64,000 bases of DNA from assembly GCF_007858185.1 (NCBI RefSeq), contig NZ_VFES01000023.1, positions 29,643-93,642 on the forward strand, written 5' to 3'. This document shows positions 8,014 through 16,964 of this stretch, piece by piece (the stretch's first letter is position 1; each line of letters begins with the position of its first letter). The notes below the pieces were generated by a model. That model was not told the DNA's origin. It did no database searches and saw only the letters and a program-made list of their open reading frames with translations. This DNA comes from Pseudomonas grimontii (GTDB lineage Bacteria; Pseudomonadota; Gammaproteobacteria; Pseudomonadales; Pseudomonadaceae). Made by a program: the position numbers and the translations under genes.

Positions 8014-9030
8014 ATGAGTACACAGAACATCCGCCTGGGCTTGATCGGGGCTGGTCGCATGGGCAGTTTCCACGGCCTGACCGCCGCGCGACACATCCCC
8101 GGCGCGACCCTCGCCGCCATCGCCGACCCCACTCCCGGCCAAGCCGCACGCCTGGCAGCCGAACTGGGGGTAACCAAGGTCTACACCGACCCGCAACAAC
8201 TGCTCGACGACCCGGATATCGACGGCGTCCTCATCGCCGCCCCTGCCCGCAGCCACGCCGAACTGGTGATCAGCGCCGCCCGCGCCGGCAAGGGGATCTT
8301 CTGCGAAAAACCCATGGCCATCACCCTCGACGAAGCCGACCGCGCCATTGCCGCCGCGGCCGATGCGCGCGTGCCGCTGCAGGTCGGTTTCAATCGGCGT
8401 TTCGCCAAGAGCTTCCGCACCGCCCACCTCGATGTGGCGGCCGGCCGCATTGGCACGCCGCAGTTGTTGCGTTCGCTGACCCGCGACCCGGCACTCAACA
8501 ACCCGGCCAATTCGCCGCAATGGGTGATCTTCCTGGAAACCCTGATCCACGACTTCGACACCCTGCGCTACCTCAACCCCGGCGCCGAAGCGGTGCAGGT
8601 GTATGTGATGGCCGACGCACTGATCGCGCCGGAGTACAAAAGCAAAGGTTTCCTCGACACCGCCGTGGTCGCGATCCGCTTCGACAACGGCGCCATCGCC
8701 ACCGCCGAGGCCAACTTCCAGGCAGTGTACGGCTACGATGTGCGCGGCGAAGTATTCGGCAGCGCCGGCATGCTGAGCATGGGCAGCCTCAACGACTCCG
8801 ACCTGGTGCGCTACCTGGCCCAGGGCATCCAGGCCGACACCCAACGGATGGACACCGACCTGCTGCGCGACGCCTACATCGCCGAACTCAACCACTTTGT
8901 CGACTGCCTGCGCACCGGCGCCAAGCCCATGGCCAGTGGTGAAGACGCGCGCGCCGCCCTGGCGATTGCCCGCGCCTGTATCGAGTCGTTCGAAACCGGC
9001 AAGGCCGTGGCCGTGCAGGGAGCCCGTTGA
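8014..9030 (+). CDS. Gfo/Idh/MocA-family NAD(P)-dependent dehydrogenase, inositol 2-dehydrogenase-like
   Basis: The 338-residue protein starts with a Rossmann nucleotide-binding motif (G-L-I-G-A-G-R-M-G, residues 8-16), carries the family C-E-K-P-M-A motif near residue 97 with the catalytic-type lysine, and has an F-x-x-T-L-I-H-D-F-D segment typical of inositol 2-dehydrogenases. It should oxidise a cyclitol or sugar hydroxyl with NAD(P) in the cytosol. AAAGGGG precedes the chosen ATG. The next gene overlaps it in a TGATG arrangement, so the two are translationally coupled. The substrate could be myo-inositol, a methylated inositol or another polyol; the genes around it do not form a complete iol pathway. 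Confidence 0.88.
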   Translation: MSTQNIRLGLIGAGRMGSFHGLTAARHIPGATLAAIADPTPGQAARLAAELGVTKVYTDPQQLLDDPDIDGVLIAAPARSHAELVISAARAGKGIFCEKPMAITLDEADRAIAAAADARVPLQVGFNRRFAKSFRTAHLDVAAGRIGTPQLLRSLTRDPALNNPANSPQWVIFLETLIHDFDTLRYLNPGAEAVQVYVMADALIAPEYKSKGFLDTAVVAIRFDNGAIATAEANFQAVYGYDVRGEVFGSAGMLSMGSLNDSDLVRYLAQGIQADTQRMDTDLLRDAYIAELNHFVDCLRTGAKPMASGEDARAALAIARACIESFETGKAVAVQGAR

Positions 9031-9809
9031 TGAGCCCGTTCAAACTGGCGATCAGTGCCGAGATGGTGTTTCTCGACCTGCCCTTCATCGAGCGCGTCAA
9101 GCGCATTCATGCACTGGGTTTCAGCGCCGAGATCTGGAACTGGACCAACAAGGACATCAGCGCCCTGGCTGCCACCGGCGCCGATTTCACCTCGATGACC
9201 GGCTACATCAGCGGCACCCTCACCGACCCCGACGGTATCCGCCAACTGCTCGACAGTGCGCGCGAATCCATCGGCGTCGCCGAGCGCCTGAACTGCCCCA
9301 GCCTCAACCTGCACGGCACCGGCCTGGGTGACGGCGGCCTGCCGGTGCAGCCCGTGAGCCAGACCACCGGGCGCATGTGGCTGAGCGCGTGCAAGGCGCT
9401 GGAAAAAATCGCGCGCCTGGGCGAAGACGCCGGCCGCGTGTTCCTGCTGGAAAACCTCAACACCGAGGTCGACCACCCAGGCACCCCGTTCGCCCGCGCC
9501 GACGACACCCTGGCGCTGATCGAAGCCGTGGGCAGCCCGCACCTGAAGATGAACCTGGACCTGTACCACGCGCAGATCGGCGAAGGAAACCTGATCGAAC
9601 TGATCCAGCGCGCAGGCAGCGCCATCGGTGAAATCCAGGTGGCCGACGTGCCCGGGCGCAAAGAGCCCGGCACCGGCGAAATCCACTACCCGGCCATTGC
9701 CAGGGCCCTGCACGCCATGGGATATAACGGCGTGGTCGGCCTCGAAGGCTGGGCCAGCGGCGACAGCGAGTTGGCCCTGGAGCGTTTCCGTCAAGCGTTC
9801 ACCCTATAA
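9030..9809 (+). CDS. TIM-barrel sugar isomerase/epimerase, hydroxypyruvate-isomerase-like
   Basis: The 259-residue protein belongs to the xylose-isomerase-like TIM-barrel superfamily and most resembles hydroxypyruvate isomerases and MocC/IolE-type proteins. Visible features are the S-A-E-M-V-F-L-D-L-P-F start, L-L-E-N-L-N with a probable metal-binding glutamate, a later N-x-D-x-Y-H metal site, and the H-Y-P-A-I segment near the end. It overlaps the dehydrogenase gene by one base and is followed after 19 bases by the binding-protein gene. The operon order dehydrogenase, TIM-barrel enzyme, binding protein suggests consecutive steps in uptake and conversion of one polyol or sugar. The exact reaction is unknown. 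Confidence 0.82.
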   Translation: MSPFKLAISAEMVFLDLPFIERVKRIHALGFSAEIWNWTNKDISALAATGADFTSMTGYISGTLTDPDGIRQLLDSARESIGVAERLNCPSLNLHGTGLGDGGLPVQPVSQTTGRMWLSACKALEKIARLGEDAGRVFLLENLNTEVDHPGTPFARADDTLALIEAVGSPHLKMNLDLYHAQIGEGNLIELIQRAGSAIGEIQVADVPGRKEPGTGEIHYPAIARALHAMGYNGVVGLEGWASGDSELALERFRQAFTL

Positions 9810-9828
9810 CAATAAAAGGAACACCCTC

Positions 9829-10755
9829 ATGCATCGCTATTCATTGCTTGTTGCTGCGTTTTTACTGCTGTTCAGCCAATGGACCTTCGCCGCGTATCGC
9901 ATCGGCGTGAGCATCGCGCGGGTCGACGATAACTTCATGACCTACGTGCGCACCGGCCTGGAAAATGCCGCTAAACAACAGGACGTGCAGATCCAGTTCG
10001 AAGACGCCCAGGGCGACGTGGTGCGCCAGCTCAACCAGGTCGAAGGCTTTCTCAACCAGAAAGTCGACGCCGTGATCGTGCTGCCGGTGGACACCGCCGC
10101 CACCGCCAACATGACCCGCGCTGCCGTGGCAGCCAAGACGCCGCTGGTGTACGTCAACCGCCACCCGGATGAGCGCACCTTGCCCAAGGGCGTGGTCACC
10201 GTGGCCTCCAACGATATCGAGGCCGGGCAATTGCAGATGCGCTACCTCGCGGAAAAACTCGGCGGCAAAGGCAATGTGGCGATCATCATGGGCGACCTCG
10301 CGCAGAACGCCACCCATGACCGCACCGAAGGCGTCAAGCAGGTGCTCAAGGACTTTCCCGGCATCAAGGTGGTCGAGCAGCAAAGCGCCGAGTGGCAACG
10401 CAGCAAGGGCATGGACCTGACCAGCAACTGGCTGCTGGCGGGCACGCAGTTCGATGCCATCGTCGCCAATAACGATGAAATGGCGATTGGCGCGGCCATG
10501 GCCTTGCAACAGTCAGGCAAGGCCAAGGGTGAGATCGCGATTATCGGCATCGACGGCTTACCCGACGGTTTGGCGGCGATCAAGCGAGGCATGCTCACCG
10601 CCTCGGTGTTCCAGGACCCCAAGGCCCAGGCCACTCAGGCAGTGCAGTCGGCGATCAAGATGATCAAGGGCGAGCCGATCGAGTCGGAGGTGTGGGTGCC
10701 GTTTGAATTGATCAAGCCGGAGCAGGTGGCGGTGTTCGAACAGCGCTACAAGTAA
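9829..10755 (+). CDS. Periplasmic sugar-binding protein (RbsB/MocB type)
   Basis: The 308-residue product has a signal peptide (MHRYSLLV..., hydrophobic core, cleavage after TFA near residue 21), followed by a type-1 periplasmic binding fold. Typical segments are I-G-V-S-I-A-R, D-A-V-I-V-L-P-V-D, V-N-R-H-P and I-I-G-I-D-G-L-P-D-G. AAAGGA precedes the ATG. It is the last gene of the sigma-54 operon and is followed by a REP doublet. No permease or ATPase gene is next to it, so it must use a transporter encoded elsewhere or serve as a signalling receptor. Similarity to inositol, ribose and rhizopine binders is at family level only. Confidence 0.88.
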   Translation: MHRYSLLVAAFLLLFSQWTFAAYRIGVSIARVDDNFMTYVRTGLENAAKQQDVQIQFEDAQGDVVRQLNQVEGFLNQKVDAVIVLPVDTAATANMTRAAVAAKTPLVYVNRHPDERTLPKGVVTVASNDIEAGQLQMRYLAEKLGGKGNVAIIMGDLAQNATHDRTEGVKQVLKDFPGIKVVEQQSAEWQRSKGMDLTSNWLLAGTQFDAIVANNDEMAIGAAMALQQSGKAKGEIAIIGIDGLPDGLAAIKRGMLTASVFQDPKAQATQAVQSAIKMIKGEPIESEVWVPFELIKPEQVAVFEQRYK

Positions 10756-10774
10756 ATCGAAGATAAGGCGATCA

Positions 10775-10870
10775 AAATGTTGGGAGGGGGCTTGCCCCCG
10801 ATGGCAGTGGGTCAGTTGATACATCCGTGACTGATCCACCGCTATCGGGGGCAAGCCCCCTCCCACACTT
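10775..10870. repeat. REP doublet (inverted pair)
   Basis: Left arm TGGGAGGGGGCTTGCC and right arm CAAGCCCCCTCCCA face each other across about 35 bases, between converging genes. Apart from its shared REP arms, the spacer differs from those of the other doublets. Confidence 0.9.
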
Positions 10871-10879
10871 GGATCTCAA

Positions 10880-11707
10880 TCAGTCCAGGTCACTTGCGTC
10901 ATGCCGCTCGGGCAACGGTTCCTCGCCCGACACCCCATTCACCCGCCGCCCACGCTGCACCGCCGGCCGCGCATCAATCGCGTCGGCCCAGCGCTGTACG
11001 TGTGTGTACTCGTGCACCGACAGAAACTCCGCTGCCCCATACAGGCGGCCTTTGACCAGCCCGCCGTACCACGGCCAGATGGCAATATCGGCGATGGTGT
11101 ATTCATCCCCGGCGATGTATTCGCTCACGGCCAGGCGCTGGTCCAGCACATCCAACTGGCGCTTGGTTTCCATGGCAAAACGGTTGATCGGGTATTCCAT
11201 CTTGCTCGGCGCATAGGCATAGAAATGACCGAAGCCACCACCCAGGTACGGCGCGCTGCCCATTTGCCAGAACAACCACGACAGGCACTCCGCGCGGGCC
11301 GCAGGCTCGGTGGGGAAGAAGGCGCCGAACTTCTCGGCCAGGTATTGCAGGATCGCACCCGACTCGAACACACGAATCGGCTGGACGCCGCTGTGGTCCA
11401 TCAAGGCCGGGATCTTGGAGTTCGGGTTGACCCCGACAAAGCCGCTGCCGAACTGGTCGCCGTCGCCGATCTTGATCAGCCAGGCGTCGTATTCCGCGCC
11501 GCTGTGCCCCAGGGCCAGCAGTTCTTCAAGGAGGATGGTGACCTTCTGCCCGTTGGGCGTGGCCAGGGAGTACAGCTGCAGCGGATGCTTGCCGACCGGC
11601 AGCGCCTTGTCATGGGTGGCGCCGGCGATGGGCCGGTTGATGCTGGCGAAGGTGCCGCCGCTTTCGGCGTCCCAGGTCCAGACTTTCGGGGGTACATACT
11701 CGGTCAT
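10880..11707 (-). CDS. yghU: Glutathione-dependent disulfide-bond oxidoreductase YghU (GST family)
   Basis: The 275-residue protein matches YghU/Nu-class glutathione transferases, which reduce disulfides using two bound glutathione molecules. It has the long N-terminal arm (Y-V-P-P-K-V-W), a thioredoxin-like domain (L-Q-L-Y-S-L-A-T-P-N-G-Q-K-V) in which T-P-N-G replaces a catalytic Cys or Ser, N-P-N-S-K-I-P-A, and an all-helical C-terminal domain containing Y-L-G-G-G-F-G-H-F-Y. GGAG lies before the ATG. It appears to be a single-gene unit. The cellular substrate is not known for the family beyond model disulfides and peroxides. Confidence 0.93.
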   Translation of the reverse strand: MTEYVPPKVWTWDAESGGTFASINRPIAGATHDKALPVGKHPLQLYSLATPNGQKVTILLEELLALGHSGAEYDAWLIKIGDGDQFGSGFVGVNPNSKIPALMDHSGVQPIRVFESGAILQYLAEKFGAFFPTEPAARAECLSWLFWQMGSAPYLGGGFGHFYAYAPSKMEYPINRFAMETKRQLDVLDQRLAVSEYIAGDEYTIADIAIWPWYGGLVKGRLYGAAEFLSVHEYTHVQRWADAIDARPAVQRGRRVNGVSGEEPLPERHDASDLD

Positions 11708-11751
11708 GCTTACGGCTCCAGAAGCGTTTGCGATCAGCGAAGCGCTTGAGA

Positions 11752-12987
11752 CTAAACCAAAGACGGGTGATGCGTCACACTCCCCGCCTCGCTATGCCGG
11801 GGCACCTGCACACGCAGCGCGATCAACAGTGCCGCCAGCAGCATCAAGCAACCCGCGCCCAGAAACACCCCGTCGATGCCGGTGGCACTGAACATCGCGC
11901 CCCCGCCAGCAGCACCCGCCGCGATGGCCGATTGCACCGAAGCGACCACCATGCCACCGGCACTTTCCGCCTGATCCGGCACCGCACGCGCCACCCAGTT
12001 CGACCACGCCACCGGCACGCCGCCGAAGGCCATGCCCCACAGCGCCAGGAGCAATGCCTGACCCGGCAGTGACGCGGGCAGCAGCACCAGGGCCAACGCA
12101 GCGACGCCCACCAGGACCGGCATCAACACCAGGGTTCCCCGCGGGTTGCGCACCAGCAACCATCCGGCCAGCAGCGTGCCGACAAAATTCGCCGCGCCAA
12201 ACCCCAGCAGCATCAACGCCAGCCCTTGGGTGCCGACCCCGGTGGTGCTTTCCAGAAACGGGCGAATGTAGGTAAACAGCGCGAAGTGCGCGGTGTGCAC
12301 CAGCACGCAACCGAACATGCCGATGGCGATGCCGGGGCGCAGCAGTACATCAAGCACGGTGCGCAGGCGCGCGGTGCCGCTGGGTGCCAGGCGCGGCAGC
12401 GTGAACAGCTGGAACGCCAGGGTCACCCCGCCGACGGCAGCCGCCGCCACAAATGCACTGCGCCAGCCGTACAGATCCCCCAGAAAGCTGCCCAATGGCA
12501 CCGCGACCACAGTGCCCACCGCAATGCCGCTGAAGATGATCGACAGGGCACGCGGCAGCAATGCCGCCGGTACCAGGCGCATCGCAACGGCCGCCGCCAT
12601 GCTCCAGAAACCGCCGAGGGCAATGCCCAGCAGGATGCGCATCAACAACAGCACCAGGAGGCTGGACGAGAACGCCACCAGCAGGTTGGACGCAATCATC
12701 AGCGTGGAGAACCCCAACAGCACCAGGCGTCGGTCGATGCCGCGCGTCAGGCCAGGCACCAGCAAACCGGCGAACAACGCCACCACTGCCGTGACCGTGA
12801 CCGCTTGCCCGGCCAACGCTTCCGACACGCCCAGGTCCAGGGCCATCGGCGTCAGCAGGCTGGCCGGCAGGTACTCCGCCGTGAGCAGGCCGAACACGCC
12901 CATCGCCAGGGAAAACACCGCCATCCAGGCCGGCGTGGTCGGTTCTGCCCTGCCATCGACAGGGGCATGGGACACACAATCATTCAT
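11752..12987 (-). CDS. MFS transporter, DHA1 drug/sugar exporter type
   Basis: The 411-residue protein has twelve hydrophobic segments. The first is followed by the opening typical of the YdhP/SotB/AraJ branch of the major facilitator superfamily (F-x-L-L-T-A-E-Y-L-P-A-S-L-L-T-P-M-A). Loop 2-3 contains G-I-D-R-R, a variant of the conserved basic loop. The ATG at 12987 has AGGA at good spacing; an in-frame GTG lies one codon upstream. It is divergent from the AraC-type regulator at 13049, which probably controls it. It likely exports small hydrophobic compounds or sugars; the substrate is unknown. Confidence 0.88.
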   Translation of the reverse strand: MNDCVSHAPVDGRAEPTTPAWMAVFSLAMGVFGLLTAEYLPASLLTPMALDLGVSEALAGQAVTVTAVVALFAGLLVPGLTRGIDRRLVLLGFSTLMIASNLLVAFSSSLLVLLLMRILLGIALGGFWSMAAAVAMRLVPAALLPRALSIIFSGIAVGTVVAVPLGSFLGDLYGWRSAFVAAAAVGGVTLAFQLFTLPRLAPSGTARLRTVLDVLLRPGIAIGMFGCVLVHTAHFALFTYIRPFLESTTGVGTQGLALMLLGFGAANFVGTLLAGWLLVRNPRGTLVLMPVLVGVAALALVLLPASLPGQALLLALWGMAFGGVPVAWSNWVARAVPDQAESAGGMVVASVQSAIAAGAAGGGAMFSATGIDGVFLGAGCLMLLAALLIALRVQVPRHSEAGSVTHHPSLV

Positions 12988-13048
12988 CACAAGAGATCCT
13001 CGGGCATTAGCGTGACGGCCAGTCTAGGTTCCACCCTCAGGATGATCT

Positions 13049-14050
13049 ATGATTCAAACCCTTGAGTTTTTGACCGAAACCCCGAATATGCCAGCCGACA
13101 ACGCATTCACCCTGTCCTCCGAGCTGATCAATGAGCTGCTGCGCAGCATGCGCCTGCGCGGCGTGCAGTACCGGCGCATCCAGGCCGGGCCGGTGTTCGG
13201 TATCAGCTTTGCGGCCAAGCCCGGCCACGCGTATTTCCATTTCCTGGCCGCCGGCTGCGCGACCCTGCGCCTGCACGACAGCAGCCTCTTTGAGTTGTCG
13301 GCCGGTAATGCGGTGTTTATCGCCCACGGTGGCGCCCATGCGCTGTTGTCCAAGCCGGATGACCCTGTGCAGGACATCGCCAGCTTCGATGCCGCACCGC
13401 TGGGCGATACCGTGTGCGGCGTAAATGCCTCGCCCGATCAGGCCCCCAGCACCCTGCTGTTCAGCGCCTGCATGGAGTTCGAGCTCGACAGCATCCAGGG
13501 CCTCGGCAACCTGATGCCGGCCTTGATGCTGATCGACGCCGGGGGCCAGCGTTACCCCGGCTTGATGCCGATCCTGGCGGTGATGGAACGCGAAGTCTCC
13601 AGCGCCCGCGTCGGTTATGCCGGGATCCTCGCGCGCCTGGCCGATGTAGTGGCGGCGATGATCGTGCGCGGCTGGGTCGAATGCGCCTGCGCCAATGCGT
13701 CGGGCCTCGCGGCCGCCTTGCGCGACACCCGCCTGGCCGGCGCCCTGCTCGCCCTGCACCAGCAACCGGGGCGCGACTGGAGCGTGGCCGAACTGGCGGC
13801 GCACTGTCATACCTCACGCTCGGTGTTCGCGGATCGTTTCCAGGCCACCCTGGGAGTACCACCGCTGCGTTACGTGACCGAACTGCGCATGCGCCTCGCC
13901 AGCCAGTGGCTGACCCTGGAGCGGCTGCCCATCGAAGAAGTCGCGTACCGCCTCGGCTATACCTCCCAGGCGGCCTTCAGCCGCGCCTTCAAACGCATCA
14001 CCGGGCAACCGCCGGGGGCCAGCCGCCAAGGCTTCAGCAGCCCGGCATGA
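13049..14050 (+). CDS. AraC-family transcriptional regulator with N-terminal cupin domain
   Basis: The 333-residue protein has an N-terminal cupin of the type found in AraC-like regulators beside MFS exporters (about 20-200; L-L-R-S-M-R-L-R-G, then Y-F-H-F-L-A-A-G). It ends in a double helix-turn-helix (about 230-330: W-S-V-A-E-L-A-A-H-C-H-T-S-R and I-E-E-V-A-Y-R-L-G-Y-T-S-Q-A-A-F-S-R-A-F-K-R). AGGATG precedes the ATG at 13049; a second ATG at 13088 is possible. The spacing of only about 60 bases to the divergent transporter gene suggests it regulates that gene and itself. Confidence 0.9.
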   Translation: MIQTLEFLTETPNMPADNAFTLSSELINELLRSMRLRGVQYRRIQAGPVFGISFAAKPGHAYFHFLAAGCATLRLHDSSLFELSAGNAVFIAHGGAHALLSKPDDPVQDIASFDAAPLGDTVCGVNASPDQAPSTLLFSACMEFELDSIQGLGNLMPALMLIDAGGQRYPGLMPILAVMEREVSSARVGYAGILARLADVVAAMIVRGWVECACANASGLAAALRDTRLAGALLALHQQPGRDWSVAELAAHCHTSRSVFADRFQATLGVPPLRYVTELRMRLASQWLTLERLPIEEVAYRLGYTSQAAFSRAFKRITGQPPGASRQGFSSPA

Positions 14051-14163
14051 AGGGTTCCTCGCCGACCGATTGAACAGGGGATGCAGGCGCATCAACAATT
14101 GCGCCGGGCGACCGAGTGCCCTTAATCTCTTGAGCTCATCACCCTGATAGCAATGGAGGCTTC

Positions 14164-14760
14164 ATGAAACTGGTCGGCATGCTGGACTCGCCCTACGTAC
14201 GCCGCGTGGCAATTTCCCTGGACCTGTACGGGGTGGATTTCGTGCACGAGCCCTTGTCCGTGTTCCGCACCTTCAACGAATTTGCGCAGATCAACCCGGT
14301 GGTCAAGGCCCCTACCCTGGTGCTGGACGATGGCACGGTATTGATGGACTCCAGCCTGATCCTGGATTACCTCGAAGCCCTGGCCCCGGCTGACAGGAAG
14401 CTGCTGCCCCAGCAACCGGCGGCACTCGCCAAGGACTTGCACGTTCTGGGACTGGCGCTGGCAGCCTGTGAGAAGAGCGTGCAGATCGTCTATGAACACG
14501 ACCTGCGCCCGGCCGAGAAACTGCATGCACCGTGGCTTGAGCGCGTGACCGGCCAATTGCTCGCCGCCTATGCGTTGCTGGACAAGCAACTGGACGACAG
14601 CGAAGCACTGACCCAGGCGTCGATTACGGCGGCGGTGGCGTGGTCGTTCAGCCAGTTCACCGTGGCGTCGGTGGTCAAGGCGGATGCGTTTCCCAACCTG
14701 CAACGGCATGCCGAGCGACTGGAGCAGCATCCGGCGTTCAAGCGTTACCCCATCGAATAA
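14164..14760 (+). CDS. Glutathione S-transferase family protein
   Basis: The 198-residue protein has the N-terminal thioredoxin-like GST domain (M-K-L-V-G-M-L-D-S-P-Y-V-R-R-V-A-I-S, with a probable catalytic Ser9), the P-V-V-K-A-P-T-L cis-proline loop, the D-S-S-L-I-L-D-Y-L glutathione-binding loop, and a helical C-terminal domain. A strong GGAGG precedes the ATG. It is a separate unit flanked on the right by a REP doublet. Function within the family (conjugation, isomerisation or peroxide reduction) cannot be read from the sequence. Confidence 0.9.
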   Translation: MKLVGMLDSPYVRRVAISLDLYGVDFVHEPLSVFRTFNEFAQINPVVKAPTLVLDDGTVLMDSSLILDYLEALAPADRKLLPQQPAALAKDLHVLGLALAACEKSVQIVYEHDLRPAEKLHAPWLERVTGQLLAAYALLDKQLDDSEALTQASITAAVAWSFSQFTVASVVKADAFPNLQRHAERLEQHPAFKRYPIE

Positions 14761-14772
14761 GCGACACCGTTC

Positions 14773-14866
14773 AAATGTCGGAGGGGGCTTGCTCCCGATA
14801 AGGGTGGGTCAGTTATAGAAGTACTGCCTGAACCACCGCTATCGGGAGCAAGCCCCCTCCCACATT
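14773..14866. repeat. REP doublet (inverted pair)
   Basis: Inverted pair with the CTTGCTCCCGATA version of the REP core on the left and TATCGGGAGCAAG on the right, between converging genes. Confidence 0.9.
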
Positions 14867-14897
14867 GGCCTGGGTTGCATGAAGGATTGAGTCAGGC

Positions 14898-15665
14898 TCA
14901 GACCCAGCCGCCATCCACAATAAAGTTCTGCGCCGAACACATCGCCGACGCATCGGAAGCAAGAAACAGCGCCATATTGGCGATGTGTTCCGGCAGGACG
15001 CTGCCGGGCAGGCACTGGCTGCGGCTGATCAGTTCCCTGGCGGCGTCATCCACCCACATAGCCAGCTGTTTGTCGGTCATCACCCAACCCGGCACCAGCG
15101 TGTTCACACGGATACGGTTCGGGCCCAGCTCGCGTGCCAACGCGCGGGTCATGCCGTGGGCGGCGGCCTTGCTGGCGGCGTACACCGGGTAGCCGGCGGA
15201 GGCCATCATCCAGCCGACGGAGCCGAGGTTGATGATCGAGCCGCTGCCGGCGCGTTTCATCATCGGCACCACGGCCTTGGCGGCGAAGAAGGCGTGTTTG
15301 AGGTTGACCGAGATCAGCCGGTCGAACATTTCCGAATCGACCTCTTCCAGGGTGTGACGCACGTCATTGGCAGCGTTGTTCACCAGCACGGTGATCGGCC
15401 CCAGGGAATGCTCGAAGCGCCCTATCGCCGCCTTGTAGGCGATTTCGTCGGTGATGTCGCAACACACGAACTCCACGGTGTGCCCCTGGGAACTCAACAG
15501 CGCCGCCAGGCGTTCGCCCTGGCTTTGCGCGCGATCCACAAAGCCGACCTTGGCACCCTGCACAGCGAAGGCCCGCACCATGAATTCGCCGATCCCCGAG
15601 GCGCCCCCGGAAATCAATACGGTCTTGCCCTTGAGGTCGGGATAAACGGCGTGTTCACTACTCAT
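14898..15665 (-). CDS. SDR-family pentose/aldose 1-dehydrogenase (XylB-like)
   Basis: The 255-residue short-chain dehydrogenase has the cofactor motif G-G-x-S-G-I-G (about 19-25), N-N-A-A-N-D, an active-site serine region (I-I-N-L-G-S-V-G) and Y-x-A-S-K (catalytic Tyr and Lys near 160). The segments Y-P-D-L-K-G-K, A-N-D-V-R-H-T-L-E-E-V, Q-C-L-P-G-S-V-L-P-E and V-D-G-G-W resemble the D-xylose 1-dehydrogenase of Caulobacter. It should oxidise the sugar to its lactone, the first step of the oxidative pentose route. It is divergent from the aldose epimerase gene and shares with it a region containing a palindrome also found at the main arabinose promoter. Real preference could be L-arabinose, D-xylose or D-galactose. 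Confidence 0.82.
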   Translation of the reverse strand: MSSEHAVYPDLKGKTVLISGGASGIGEFMVRAFAVQGAKVGFVDRAQSQGERLAALLSSQGHTVEFVCCDITDEIAYKAAIGRFEHSLGPITVLVNNAANDVRHTLEEVDSEMFDRLISVNLKHAFFAAKAVVPMMKRAGSGSIINLGSVGWMMASAGYPVYAASKAAAHGMTRALARELGPNRIRVNTLVPGWVMTDKQLAMWVDDAARELISRSQCLPGSVLPEHIANMALFLASDASAMCSAQNFIVDGGWV

Positions 15666-15756
15666 AAAAGGATGCCTCGATCAATTAGTCTTATTTTATT
15701 TTACGAAACCGGGGTAAAAGGCTATAAATTCGCTGTCACAACGACAAAATATCGCT

Positions 15757-15770
15757 ATTAGTAGAACTAT
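15757..15770. promoter_or_regulatory. Candidate operator of the pentose GntR regulator, site 1
   Basis: ATTAGTAGAACTAT contains TAGT-AGA-ACTA, an inverted repeat nearly identical to ATAGT-AGG-ACTAT at 25713-25725. It lies between the divergent dehydrogenase and epimerase genes, 32 bases before the epimerase ATG. Confidence 0.6.
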
Positions 15771-15801
15771 TCCACTCAAAACAACAAAAGGAAGTTCGAC
15801 C

Positions 15802-16950
15802 ATGAAGCACCCTCGATACCTGCTGTCCGGACTGGCGCTGTCCATGCTGATCGCCAGCGGCGGCGCCCAGGCAGCCGGCCTGAGCAGTGAGCAAAAACCT
15901 TTCGGTAAAACCAACGACGGCACCGCCGTCGAACAGTACATCTTGCGCAACAGCCACGGCATGCAAGCCACGGTGATCACCTACGGCGGCGTGCTGCAGT
16001 CGCTGAAAGTGCCGGATAAAAACGGCAAGGTCGACGATGTGGTACTGGGCTTTGACGACGTGCAAGGCTATCAAGCCGGTACGGCGTTTTTCGGCGCAAC
16101 CATCGGTCGCTTCGGCAATCGCCTGGCTGGCGGCGCCTTTGAACTCGACGGCAAGCGCTTCCAGGTGCCGCTCAACGATGGCCCAAACTCCTTGCATGGC
16201 GGCGCCCAGGGCTTCGACAAGCAGGTGTGGAAGGCCGAGCCGGTCAAGGACAAGGACTCGGTCGGTGTGAAGCTGAGCTACCTGTCCAAGGACGGTGAGA
16301 TGGGTTTTCCCGGCAACTTGAAAACCGAAGTCACCTACCGCCTCAACGACAAGAACGAACTGCACATCGACTACAAAGCCACCACCGACAAACCGACGGT
16401 GCTCAACCTCACCAACCACAGTTACTTCAACCTGGCCGGTGCGGGTAACGGCGACATCCTCAAGCAAGTCGCTACCTTGCACGCCAGCCATTACACCCCG
16501 GTGAATGCCACCCTGATTCCGACCGGCGAACTCGCACCGGTCAAGGGCACGCCGATGGACTTCCTCAAGCCCACCCCGATCGGGCAGCACATCAAGGAGG
16601 ATCATCCGCAGCTCAAGTTTGCCGAGCCCAAACAGGGTGGGCTTGACTTCAACTGGGCGCTGGATACCAAAGGCGACGTCAAGCAACTCGCCGCCGAGGT
16701 GCATGACCCGGCATCAGGCCGACGCTTGCAGCTCTACACCAGCGAACCGGGCGTGCAGTTCTATACCAGCAACTTCCTTGATGGCTCGGTGAAGGGCAAA
16801 GGTGGCAAGACTTACCTGCACTGGAGTGGTTTCACCTTGGAGACCCAGCACTATCCGGATGCGCCTAACCAACCAAACTTCGCCTCAACTCGCCTGAATC
16901 CAGGACAGACCTACACCCAGAACACCGTCTTCAAATTCACCGCCGATTAA
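15802..16950 (+). CDS. galM: Periplasmic aldose 1-epimerase (mutarotase)
   Basis: The enzyme interconverts alpha and beta forms of aldoses. The 382-residue protein has a signal peptide (MKHPRYLLSGLALSML..., cleavage probably after AQA near 24), so it acts in the periplasm, unlike cytosolic GalM. Catalytic landmarks are G-R-F-G-N-R, N-G-P-N-S-L-H-G-G, T-N-H-S-Y-F-N-L-A-G with the acid histidine, and the C-terminal F-x-L-E-T-Q-H-Y-P-D-A-P-N-Q-P with the glutamate base. AAAGGAAG precedes the ATG. It probably feeds the correct anomer to AraF or to the dehydrogenase. A diverged second copy of its last 42 codons follows downstream. Confidence 0.92.
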   Translation: MKHPRYLLSGLALSMLIASGGAQAAGLSSEQKPFGKTNDGTAVEQYILRNSHGMQATVITYGGVLQSLKVPDKNGKVDDVVLGFDDVQGYQAGTAFFGATIGRFGNRLAGGAFELDGKRFQVPLNDGPNSLHGGAQGFDKQVWKAEPVKDKDSVGVKLSYLSKDGEMGFPGNLKTEVTYRLNDKNELHIDYKATTDKPTVLNLTNHSYFNLAGAGNGDILKQVATLHASHYTPVNATLIPTGELAPVKGTPMDFLKPTPIGQHIKEDHPQLKFAEPKQGGLDFNWALDTKGDVKQLAAEVHDPASGRRLQLYTSEPGVQFYTSNFLDGSVKGKGGKTYLHWSGFTLETQHYPDAPNQPNFASTRLNPGQTYTQNTVFKFTAD

Positions 16951-16964
16951 CGCACCCCACTCGC

